From the NCBI RefSeq assembly GCF_037265215.1, contig NZ_CP147737.1:4186001-4250000 (forward strand): DNA of 64,000 nt. Direction: 5' to 3'. The notes beneath the pieces were generated by a model. The model was not told where the DNA came from and did not search any database. It worked only from the letters and a program-made list of their open reading frames with translations. Below, in pieces: positions 57,041 to 64,000 of the stretch (the stretch's first letter is position 1; every line of letters starts with the position of its first letter). The stretch is from Xenorhabdus griffiniae (GTDB taxonomy: Bacteria; Pseudomonadota; Gammaproteobacteria; Enterobacterales; Enterobacteriaceae). Position numbers and translations under genes: made by a program.

Positions 57041-57403
57041 TTAAAAATGACTTGTCAATTTTTTCTTCAAATGTTGCCACTCTTTTTTAAGATACCAGCG
57101 TAAAAAACACCACCTAATATTTACTTGCATTTTTCCTATCATCCCTGCTGCCATCTGTTTTCTCCGTAATTCCTGAATATCCTCCCAAAGTTGCTCACGT
57201 TCAAAAAAAATCCATACAGGGGGTGTGGGTGTAAAACCATTGGTATAACACACCGGAGCTACCCACTCGAAAAGAACCATTTCAACATGTTCAAGAGGGA
57301 AATTTTTCGCTACAGAAGCGATATACTCATAATCCACTTCATTATCTACAAAGATACTAGATAGCGCTTCACATAAATCTATATCAGTTAGTTGATTGCC
57401 CAA
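57041..57403 (-). CDS. putative immunity protein of the PAAR-linked toxin
   Basis: 120 residues, ATG 57403. The central stretch ALSSIFVDNEVDYEYIASVAKNFPLEHVEMVLFEWVAPV resembles the DUF7079-type immunity family; the C-terminus is basic. Starts inside the last codons of the toxin gene (57388), so translation is coupled. No signal peptide. Confidence 0.6.
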   Translation of the reverse strand: MGNQLTDIDLCEALSSIFVDNEVDYEYIASVAKNFPLEHVEMVLFEWVAPVCYTNGFTPTPPVWIFFEREQLWEDIQELRRKQMAAGMIGKMQVNIRWCFLRWYLKKEWQHLKKKLTSHF

Positions 57404-58167
57404 CGGGTAAATTCCTCTATTTCTTCATCTAAAGTATCAGCAACCACCGAACCAACAATTGCCCCTGCTGCGCTACCCACTAATACCAGAACAACAGCAC
57501 AGACAGGAGCACCAGGCCCACATACCGGAGATACAGCTAAACCAGCAAGTGCTCCACCAGCAGCACCGCCTCCAATTTGTATTCCTTGTTTAACCGCTTC
57601 TTTAGGTTTATTTTCAGCATTCAATATTTCATGTGTTGCCAATACTGCCGTAAAGATAATTCCAACTTTTCCTATAACCTTTAATCGTTTATTTGCCGTT
57701 GTGAATTTAGGGTTATCTCTTGCTGAGGCTTCTATGATCTCATAGTAAATTGTACTTTTTTGATCTGGAGTAAGGCTACCAAATACTTTTCCAAATTTTT
57801 TCTGAGAATATTTATCAATAAGTTTTTCAAAAGATGGAGGTGTTTTTTTATGTCTCTCAGCAAAGGCCAACCCTTGTGCTGACGTGAATTTTCTATGCTC
57901 TGCCATAATTTGGTTACGCATTTCGTAACAAAATTCAGCGGCTTCTTTCACTGATATTTTTTTTGTATTCACCATCTGCTTAATTTCAGAAACCGTTCTT
58001 TTAATATTTGAAGTATAGCTTTGTCTGACATTAGCATCGTTAATTACATCGGTAGAAAATTTAATTGAAGCACCTTCTAACGCTGCCACTGCCTTATCTA
58101 AAATAGGATCTTCAATAGGATGTTCTTGCTTTCCTACATAAGTCCCTTCTACCACTTCATATGCCAT
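57388..58167 (-). CDS. PAAR-associated toxin with glycine-zipper membrane domain
   Basis: 259 residues from ATG 58167. The first 190 residues are charged and mostly helical with no known domain. Residues about 195-245 form a glycine-zipper hydrophobic hairpin (GGGAAGGALAGLAV, then VGSAAGAIVGSVVAD), as in pore-forming or membrane-inserting toxins. Between a PAAR gene and an immunity-like gene, so it is probably the T6SS cargo of that PAAR tip. Activity unknown; pore formation is inferred. Confidence 0.6.
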   Translation of the reverse strand: MAYEVVEGTYVGKQEHPIEDPILDKAVAALEGASIKFSTDVINDANVRQSYTSNIKRTVSEIKQMVNTKKISVKEAAEFCYEMRNQIMAEHRKFTSAQGLAFAERHKKTPPSFEKLIDKYSQKKFGKVFGSLTPDQKSTIYYEIIEASARDNPKFTTANKRLKVIGKVGIIFTAVLATHEILNAENKPKEAVKQGIQIGGGAAGGALAGLAVSPVCGPGAPVCAVVLVLVGSAAGAIVGSVVADTLDEEIEEFTRWAIN

Positions 58168-58171
58168 GATT

Positions 58172-58726
58172 TCACCCAATAATTTTATTTAATAAGATTT
58201 CTGTCAAACTTTGTGGAGAACTTTCTTTTTCAAAATGTTCTATTTCAAGTTTTACACACTTATGGCCTGTTATTGATGTAAACATGACTTTATTTTCTTG
58301 GTTAAATTCACCATTAAGAATTGAGCCATCATCAAGCGTCGCAATACATTTTATGCCGCAATAATCAATTTCAGGGGAAACACTAAAACCAATCCATTTT
58401 TTGGTTTCTGAGAGTAATTCCTGTGTTTCTGTCTTTCCAGGAGAGAGGACTGTATTTTGGTAACTATCTGGAATAGAGTGAATAAGATTTGCTCCGCAAG
58501 GGCAAGTGCTCTGGCTATCTAACGTTCCAGCCAGTTTAGTTCCCATATCAAAAAAGCAATTCACACCACCTACGATAGAAAAATTACCCGAATGATTTCC
58601 ACAAGTAACAAGAGATCCTTCTGTTGCAGCCTGTCGCCCATAAAACGTGATGTTGCTGATTCCTGTAAGGATTATTCCTCCACAACTTGTTTTATCTCCT
58701 ACAGTCAAAAAGTGTCCTATAGCCAT
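58172..58726 (-). CDS. PAAR-domain protein, T6SS spike tip
   Basis: 184 residues. N-terminal PAAR fold (residues 1-90): MAIGHFLTVGDKTSCGGIILTG, AATEGSLVTCGNHSGNFSIVGG and AGTLDSQSTCPCGA contain the His/Cys zinc ligands at the tip. The C-terminal 90 residues are a Cys-containing extension that may hold the toxin. PAAR sharpens the VgrG spike. No VgrG or T6SS structural gene is in this window, so it must use a system encoded elsewhere. Confidence 0.85.
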   Translation of the reverse strand: MAIGHFLTVGDKTSCGGIILTGISNITFYGRQAATEGSLVTCGNHSGNFSIVGGVNCFFDMGTKLAGTLDSQSTCPCGANLIHSIPDSYQNTVLSPGKTETQELLSETKKWIGFSVSPEIDYCGIKCIATLDDGSILNGEFNQENKVMFTSITGHKCVKLEIEHFEKESSPQSLTEILLNKIIG

Positions 58727-58919
58727 ACTCCTTTCTCCCTATGCCGATACAATTTTACTGATAGAACAATTTATAATCTCCATGATATACCAGAAAATTT
58801 TAAGCATTCCACTATGAGCAAAGATCATTCAATAAAAATGTGACAAATGTCATTTCCAATCCAAAATCAAGTGATTACCTACCTTAAATTTAACGTAGTT
58901 CAATAGCTTAAAACCACAC

Positions 58920-58985
58920 TGACGCGCTACGCTTTTCTTCTCCGTGTTACCAGGCTAATAAATTAACCCAGTAACACGGAGAGCT
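58920..58985 (+). repeat. palindromic intergenic repeat, family C, copy 2
   Basis: TGACGCGCTACGC, then CTCCGTGTTACC...GGTAACACGGAG-type stem. Matches the minus strand of 6931-6990. Confidence 0.65.
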
Positions 58986-59044
58986 GAAAGATCACCTGCC
59001 AGAGAAAAAATTTTTATCTACCCCCCTATTAAAGAATTAGTAAT

Positions 59045-59275
59045 AAAACTGTTCACCCTGTTCACCTTTAAATATTTTTATTTAAGTTCATACTATTAAG
59101 TGGTGATGACTTGAAATCAAACTCATCACCACTCTTCACCCAACCGTTCACCTTGAACCGGAAAATAAGGTGAACAGTGATGAATAGTTGTGAACAGTTT
59201 TAAAATAACTATTCACCCTGTAATGTTTTGATATATCTGATTTAAATTATAGGGTGAATAGTGGTGAACACTTTT
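59045..59275. other. P4-like replication origin iterons
   Basis: At least seven copies or near copies of the decamer GGTGAACAGT/CTGTTCACC in both orientations (59049-59057, 59058-59066, about 59144-59152, 59169-59178, 59190-59197, 59208-59216, 59252-59270). The P4 alpha protein binds GGTGAACAGA-type iterons at ori and crr. The cluster lies directly downstream of the alpha-like genes, as expected. Confidence 0.7.
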
Positions 59276-59312
59276 TTATATTTCTTTGGAAAACGATTAT
59301 AATCAGAAGAAA

Positions 59313-60520
59313 TTATTCTTCTGGCAGGCTATCCTTTGTCAGTTTCGGCATCCATTCGATAGCAGCATCAATATCTAGGCTCAGATTGCTACGAATACCT
59401 TGTTTGCTTTTCTTGCGCAGGTAATGCTGACCGTACTCCACCAGTGCGCCCGGCATATCCATACCAAAACGAGTTACAGAAACAGGTTTATTCAGGTTAT
59501 TACCTTTCATATAAGCAAGGTAGGCGTGATAAAGATATTTACGGGGATTGAACGGCATAATTTCTGCATTGCCGATTAACAAACCGTCAGTTTCATGGGA
59601 AGCTATAAGATAACCGCAGAAATCGACCAGTGAATCTGTGCCACGCTTAATATCCAGCGCTTCTGCTGATTTCTGTTGCTCTGCCAATAAGTGCCTTGCA
59701 GCTTGTGGATCATCGAACCGATGCAACAAATGCCGGATAATAACAGGCAATTCTGCCGCGATTTTATCCCGTAGGAGTGGATCACGCTCGTTTTCTGGCA
59801 CAACTTCGGAAAAGTTGAAAATCACACGGCGGCGCGATACTCCACCACTGCGATCACTGAAACTCATGGCATTATTGTTTACTGCCAATACCACCGCTGG
59901 AATACGAGTTGAATAGGGCTGTTTGTGCTTCGGATCGATAGCAACTTCATCACCACCCGTGATTGCCTTGGTGCCGGAACCATCGCCCACATAGCGAGTT
60001 TGGTCTGGCAGGATAATCAGCGAATAACCGACAATCAACGCCCGTTCCCGTGAGTTTTCCAGTGCTGCCAGCACTCTATTTGTTTTATTTTCACAGTTGG
60101 CTGTTGCCTGATTGAGCCAGCGCCAGAACTGTGGCGCGTGATCTTGCAGGATTTCCCCCGAAATAGGGGAATTAAATTCAACGTCATTGGCAAGCAATAA
60201 CCAGTCATTTTTGCGATGAGGCCGAAACTGGCTAGTTTTCAGGTCAAATACGCCGTTACTGAATCCGATTAAGTGGCGTTTTGGTGGTTGCATCATGGGA
60301 AGCTGTAATTTCAGGGCATCCACGGCAGAGCTGATACCATGTGGTAAGTACGGTAGTTTCTCTTCCATAAAAGCAGCGACCATTTCCCGTTTTAAATCGC
60401 GTCACTGACTGGACGCCAGACAATGCCGTCATAGTGATGTACGGTTTCCGAAGCGCCATCCAATGCTAAATCTCCATCATAGCGCGTCAATAATACTTCT
60501 CCGCGTTGGCTGGCTCCCAT
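59313..60520 (-). pseudogene. P4 alpha-like/D5-type helicase, frameshifted and lacking Walker A
   Basis: Candidate start ATG 60520 (MGASQRGEVLLTRYDGDL). At about 60404 the frame slips one base; from there LKREMVAAFMEEKLPYLPHG runs to 59313. Helicase motifs after the Walker site survive: LPDQTRYVGDGSG, KAITGGDEVAID, IPAVVLAVNNNAM, SGGVSRRRVIF. However RVLAAL is joined directly to ENSRERA, so the roughly 50 residues that carry the Walker A P-loop in relatives are deleted. Replication helicase function is very probably lost. Confidence 0.8.
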
Positions 60521-60562
60521 CTGACATAATGTCAGCTTTGAAGGTTCGGTATCATTATTAAG

Positions 60563-61609
60563 CTAAACGGCTGCTTTTTTCTTGATTAGTGTTGGTTGAT
60601 AAAGCTCCTGAGTAAAGGCTTTCCGTGCTATTCCCACTCCATGTTGCTGGCGATAATCGTCCCAGTCGGTTTTGTACTCAGTTGGTGGTAACGTTACCCA
60701 TCCATTGATCGCTTTGGCGGCCTTTTCTGCCGCAATTTTGCCAACATTCTTTTTCGGTTTACCGTTCTTATCCAACTCATCGGGAAGATACCAATCATTA
60801 TCTGCGGCAATAATGATTTTCGTATCAGGCCAGTGTTCCCGGACTGATTGAGCTACAGAGAGCAAATTACCTGCATCTATTGCAGCCAGAACGGTGCCTT
60901 GATGTAATTGGCTAACGGTCAATGCCGTGGCGTAACCTTCGGTAATGATCACTGTGCCTGGATGTTCTCCCAACTTTGATAATGCAATAAAAGCACTTTT
61001 CTTTTGGCTACCAGACAGTAATTTCTTTGTTCCATCCAGTTTGATGATCTGCGCACCTGTAACTTTTTTATCCAGTGTTACCAATGGCAATAATAACGAA
61101 CCATCTTTCAGTAATCGCTGGTTAGAACAATGCAATCCTTTTGCAGTCAAATAGGGCGATTCTCCGGCGACAGTTAGCGTCATTAGTGCCGCTACTTTTT
61201 CGGCAATTGGCTGTGTTGTTTGAATGGTTTCTTTGGCTGGTTTGGATTCTGGCAAAGGCAGCGCCAGCACGTTAGCCACAACTTTAGCAGCTTCCGTAAT
61301 CGAGATCCTGTTGGTTTTTGCCACTAAATCCAGTCCATCGCCATAGTTTGGAGCGTCACACTGGCGGCAATGCCAGTTGCCGTTATGGTGATCATCAATA
61401 AAGTGAAAACGGTCAGTTCCGCCGCAAATAGGACAGGTGCCATGTTTGCCTTTTGCGGGAATATCAACACCACAGGCAGGTAGAAGATTTTCCCAATGAT
61501 ACATAGCAGATTTTTTCACGGATTGGATTAGGTCGAGCGGTTTTTGTCTGCCTGTTTTATCTGAATATGTAAATTTAGGGTGAGTTTGGGTATGCTGTAT
61601 ATCAGCCAT
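60563..61609 (-). CDS. P4-like primase, zinc-finger plus Toprim
   Basis: 348 residues, ATG 61609. N-terminal zinc ribbon (TCPICGGTDRFHF, then NWHCRQC) and Toprim domain (VIITEGYATALTV, AAIDAGNL, IIIAADND). In P4 these domains are fused to the helicase as alpha; here they end at a TAG after KKKAAV, and the same frame continues open toward the helicase start. The split may be natural for this satellite group. Located between the integrase and the helicase remnant. Confidence 0.83.
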   Translation of the reverse strand: MADIQHTQTHPKFTYSDKTGRQKPLDLIQSVKKSAMYHWENLLPACGVDIPAKGKHGTCPICGGTDRFHFIDDHHNGNWHCRQCDAPNYGDGLDLVAKTNRISITEAAKVVANVLALPLPESKPAKETIQTTQPIAEKVAALMTLTVAGESPYLTAKGLHCSNQRLLKDGSLLLPLVTLDKKVTGAQIIKLDGTKKLLSGSQKKSAFIALSKLGEHPGTVIITEGYATALTVSQLHQGTVLAAIDAGNLLSVAQSVREHWPDTKIIIAADNDWYLPDELDKNGKPKKNVGKIAAEKAAKAINGWVTLPPTEYKTDWDDYRQQHGVGIARKAFTQELYQPTLIKKKAAV

Positions 61610-61638
61610 CATCGTTACTCCTAATAACGGTCATTGGT

Positions 61639-61686
61639 TAGACGCCTCAGATGTGTATCAGCACACTGGGGCGTTGTTTTTTTATG
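61639..61686 (+). terminator. hairpin with T run between integrase and primase
   Basis: Stem GACGCCTCA / TGGGGCGTT with an inner TGTG/CACA pair, followed by seven T on the plus strand. It would stop plus-strand transcripts antisense to the island. Confidence 0.5.
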
Positions 61687-61747
61687 TCATTCTTTTATGC
61701 AATATGTAATTGGTTATCCCATAAGTAAAAAATTTTCGTTGATCGAG

Positions 61748-63022
61748 CTACTGATTTTTTCTATCACGAAACGGTTTGGCAAAATCATAAGGAGTTACAA
61801 ATTGCTCCTTGTTAGCATCTAGGTAATCCGCCCACCATTGCACCATCAGCCGCCGTTCATCCAAATGTTTGGATGTGTGAATATACGCCGCCCGGACATT
61901 ATTTCTTTCTATATGGCTTAGCTGGCGCTCGATTGCGTCATCACTCCACAGGCCAGATTCGCCCATTGCTCCGCGTGCCATTGTGCGAAATCCGTGTCCG
62001 CAAACTTCTGTTTTGGTGTCATAGCCCATCGCTCGCAACGCATTATTAACGGTGTTTTCACTCATCACTTTCTTTGGATCGTGATCACCGGGAAACATTA
62101 CCTCACTCTCTCCGCTCAGTCTGTGTAAGGTTTCGATAAGCGAAATAGCCTGATGGCTCAACGGTACAATGTGTTCTGTTTTCATTTTCATACCACGTTG
62201 AGAATGCTTAACACCATCAATGGGTTTTCGTGTCGCTGGTATATGCCAGACAGCCCTTTTAAGATCGATTTCTTCCCAACGGGCGAATCTCATTTCACTG
62301 GAACGAACAAATGTTAATAAAGTCAGTTCTACTGCAATTTTGGTCAGCAAGCGCCCGCGATAACAGGAAAGACGAGCCAAAAATTCAGGCAGACGTTCAT
62401 GAGGCAATGCAGGGTGATGTTTGGGTTTTACTATGGTGAGAGTGCCCGCCATATCATTGGCAGGGCTATATTCAAGAATGTCATTTTGAACTGCGTAACG
62501 CATAATGGCAGCTACACGCTGTTGTAATCTCTGGGCTATATCATGTTTACCATCAGTATCAACGGCTTGGATTGGTGCCAACAGTTGACTGGTTCGTAAA
62601 GCGCGAATATCGAGAGTACCAATATAAGGGAAAATGTATTGTTCAAAACTTCGCATAATCCGGTCTCGATGGTCTTCACTCCACCGTTTATTGCTGGCGT
62701 GCCATTCACGGGCGATCCGTTCAAAAGTATATGCCCCCTTTGATTCGGCTTGTGCGTCTTTTTTCTCTGCTTTGGGATCAATCCCTTGAGCGAGCAATTT
62801 TTTAGCTTCATCCCGTTTAGCGCGAGCATCAGCTAATGAAACGGCAGGATAAACACCAAAGGCCAACCGATCTTCTTTTTTGTCGGTGGGACGGTGATAC
62901 TTCATGCGCCAGTATTTAGAACCGCGCGGCGTGATTTCGAGATATAAGCCAGCGCCATCCGCTAATTTATAGGATTTCTCTTTAGGTTTCGCAGTCTCGA
63001 TTTGTCGGGCGTTTAGTTTCAT
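61748..63022 (-). CDS. int: P4-type tyrosine recombinase/integrase
   Basis: 424 residues from ATG 63022 (MKLNARQIETAKPKEKSYKLADG), the classical P4-integrase start; the longer frame to 63091 runs toward the tRNA. DUF4102-type N-terminus, then the catalytic domain with LTFVRSSEMRFARWEEID (first Arg), GHGFRTMARG (His-x-x-Arg) and the ERNNVRAAYIHT Tyr. Intact. It lies 165 bp from leuX and is transcribed away from it, typical for integration into this tRNA. Confidence 0.93.
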   Translation of the reverse strand: MKLNARQIETAKPKEKSYKLADGAGLYLEITPRGSKYWRMKYHRPTDKKEDRLAFGVYPAVSLADARAKRDEAKKLLAQGIDPKAEKKDAQAESKGAYTFERIAREWHASNKRWSEDHRDRIMRSFEQYIFPYIGTLDIRALRTSQLLAPIQAVDTDGKHDIAQRLQQRVAAIMRYAVQNDILEYSPANDMAGTLTIVKPKHHPALPHERLPEFLARLSCYRGRLLTKIAVELTLLTFVRSSEMRFARWEEIDLKRAVWHIPATRKPIDGVKHSQRGMKMKTEHIVPLSHQAISLIETLHRLSGESEVMFPGDHDPKKVMSENTVNNALRAMGYDTKTEVCGHGFRTMARGAMGESGLWSDDAIERQLSHIERNNVRAAYIHTSKHLDERRLMVQWWADYLDANKEQFVTPYDFAKPFRDRKNQ

Positions 63023-63186
63023 TTTTGGGGCACATTTAAAATCGAAGTGTCGGTGCCCCAAATTATGCCCCTTGCTGCGTGTTGATTGCAACAGACCACA
63101 ATAGACATCAAAATAACAAACTTTATTGATTTATTGGAGTTTTTTGGGAGTTTGTAGACTTGGGTAGACGTTAGGAAACTAACGAA

Positions 63187-63271
63187 TGGTGCCGAAGGCC
63201 GGACTCGAACCGGCACACCCGAAGGCGGTTGATTTTGAATCAACTGCGTCTACCGATTTCGCCACTTCGGC
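63187..63271 (-). tRNA. leuX: tRNA-Leu (anticodon CAA)
   Basis: Folds as a class II tRNA: acceptor GCCGAAG, D-loop AAATCGGTAGACGC, anticodon loop TTCAAAA, long variable arm, GGTTCGAGTCC T-loop, and encoded CCA (63187-63189). Its 3' end is the expected attachment site for the neighbouring P4-type integrase. Confidence 0.95.
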
Positions 63272-63298
63272 ACTGAAATGATTCGGAGAACGGGGGCC

Positions 63299-63326
63299 AT
63301 TATACCTGTCAGAAGCGCATTCGCAA
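63299..63326 (-). promoter_or_regulatory. leuX promoter
   Basis: Minus strand TTGCGA, 16-bp spacer, perfect TATAAT (63304-63299), then a GC-rich discriminator (GGCCCCCG) typical of stringently controlled stable RNA genes. Confidence 0.75.
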
Positions 63327-63523
63327 CACTTATCCTTTCGATTTTGTTCAAGTGACGAAAAAAGAATCGCTTATTCTATTTTTTCACCAGATTTTACCAG
63401 CAACACGTAAAAACCAAACCGCTATTCCACCAATTCCTCCTCACACAATTCTTTTCAGCCAATAGACAACCTCTAAACTCCTTATATAATTCAAAACAAT
63501 ACACTGCTATGAGGTAAATTATC

Positions 63524-63610
63524 ATGACTATTATCAGTTGGATTTTTACAGGTATCCTGTTAGGTATCGTTATTGGTGCCATTATGGCGATATTTAAGAA
63601 AAACAAATAA
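63524..63610 (+). CDS. 28-residue single-span membrane protein
   Basis: ATG 63524 follows GAGG at 8 bp; the product MTIISWIFTGILLGIVIGAI then MAIFKKNK is one hydrophobic helix with a lysine tail. Too short to assign to a family. Real start signal and codon use make it a plausible small protein. Confidence 0.45.
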   Translation: MTIISWIFTGILLGIVIGAIMAIFKKNK

Positions 63611-63657
63611 CAGCTTTATTCTTCCACTTGAATGCCCCCTGATTGGTTAATCCAAAA

Positions 63658-64000
63658 ATGAAAAAACGGCTATATAAACTGTGTGCAGTTTCCGTCATGA
63701 CATGGGCGATTTCAGCTTGTGCAGATTCTGGTTATTCACACCAGAAAAAATTTCAGCAATCTAATGCGCAACCAGCAAAATGGGAAGTGTTCGAGAGTAA
63801 TGACAAGATTAAGAACATAGCTACGGCATTGGTCAATCAGTATTCCCAATCCATCTTTGCAGAAGGCAATCCTTTGGGAATGGCGATGGTGGTGATCGAT
63901 AATAATCAGATTATCCATCGCAGTTTTGGAGAAACCTATCCAGGCAGCGGTATTAAGCCACACCAAGACTCTTTAATTCGTATTGCTTCTATTACCAAAT
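63658..64000 (+). CDS. ampH: AmpH-like penicillin-binding protein, cut by window edge
   Basis: 114 codons visible. Lipoprotein-like signal (MKKRLYKLCAVSVMTWAISAC). Then GMAMVVIDNNQIIHRSFGET and DSLIRIASITK, aligning with E. coli AmpH, a class C DD-carboxypeptidase/endopeptidase; the SxTK-type catalytic Ser-Lys is just at the edge. E. coli AmpH is not a lipoprotein, so the lipobox is a small difference. Confidence 0.75.
   Translation, partial: MKKRLYKLCAVSVMTWAISACADSGYSHQKKFQQSNAQPAKWEVFESNDKIKNIATALVNQYSQSIFAEGNPLGMAMVVIDNNQIIHRSFGETYPGSGIKPHQDSLIRIASITK

Larger units (their letters stand above)
48641..63189. mobile_element. leuX genomic island built from stacked P4-like satellites
   Basis: Bounded on the right by the leuX 3' end and integrase. 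Contains two integrase copies, two helicase tails, ori iterons and defence/effector cargo. The left limit is set at the outermost recognisable P4 part; the island may extend to about 36.5 kb. No second copy of the leuX end was found. Confidence 0.55.

Noticed and set aside
36500-63186. A second copy of the leuX 3' end marking the far side of the island
   Set aside because: Scanning by eye for TGGTGCCGAAGGCC-like strings found none; the left border stays undefined.

Overview
The window comes from an entomopathogenic enterobacterium, most likely Xenorhabdus (Photorhabdus is the nearest alternative). The evidence is the enterobacterial order glnE-ygiF / ygiM-cca / folB / plsY, the moderate-to-low GC with many palindromic intergenic repeats, and a leuX island loaded with type VI effectors and defence genes. 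This is inferred from gene content only; no database was searched.

Layout. 1-6.9 kb: core genes (partial glnE, ygiF, ygiM, cca, folB, plsY). 7.1-10.2 kb: a small effector/immunity-like pair and an ABC-F ATPase. 10.6-16.6 kb: a six-gene minus-strand operon (SDR, StyA-type flavin monooxygenase, flavin reductase, cyclase-family hydrolase, CrtI-like FAD oxidoreductase, SphA-type outer-membrane protein) that I read as an indole/aromatic oxidation pathway. 16.8-17.8 kb: broken insertion sequences. 18.2-26.2 kb: a type I-E CRISPR-Cas locus with cas3, cse1, cse2, cas7, cas5 and cas6e but no cas1 or cas2, and an array of two repeats and one spacer. 26.5-36.2 kb: a hexuronate regulon (TRAP transporter dctQM-uxuA-uxuB-uxaC-kdgK-kdgA, divergent from dctP and uxuR). 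36.5-63.2 kb: a mosaic accessory region ending at tRNA-Leu(CAA) leuX. It holds a WYL regulator, a Wadjet (jetABCD) locus with a frameshifted jetA, a YopT-like cysteine protease, an NlpC-like effector with a membrane partner, an intact IS4-family element, a broken cbtA, a two-gene Lamassu-like module, a decayed CBASS (split Cap15; a CD-NTase fused to half an integrase), a PAAR/glycine-zipper/immunity module, and a P4-like satellite (ori iterons, split primase-helicase, integrase). 63.5-64 kb: core sequence resumes with a tiny membrane protein and partial ampH.

The most notable find is between cas3 and cse1. A solitary type I-E repeat (23402-23430, plus strand, opposite to cas) has its own sigma70-like promoter. 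It is followed by a 33-nt pseudo-spacer and a degenerate second repeat that doubles as a terminator hairpin. The first 16 nt of the pseudo-spacer match the cse1 promoter at 23296-23311. The only mismatch is at position 6, the position type I-E Cascade does not read, and the target sits next to a perfect AAG PAM over the -10 box. A second, shorter AAG-flanked match lies 17 bp away. This is the architecture expected of a CreR-type crRNA that directs Cascade to repress its own operon without triggering cleavage. Solitary CRISPR RNAs with non-immune roles are already known in Xenorhabdus (NilD).

The leuX region looks like at least two stacked P4-like satellites. There are two integrase copies (one broken), two copies of the same helicase tail (one cut short next to an IS), and a separate toxin/immunity cargo downstream of each helicase tail.
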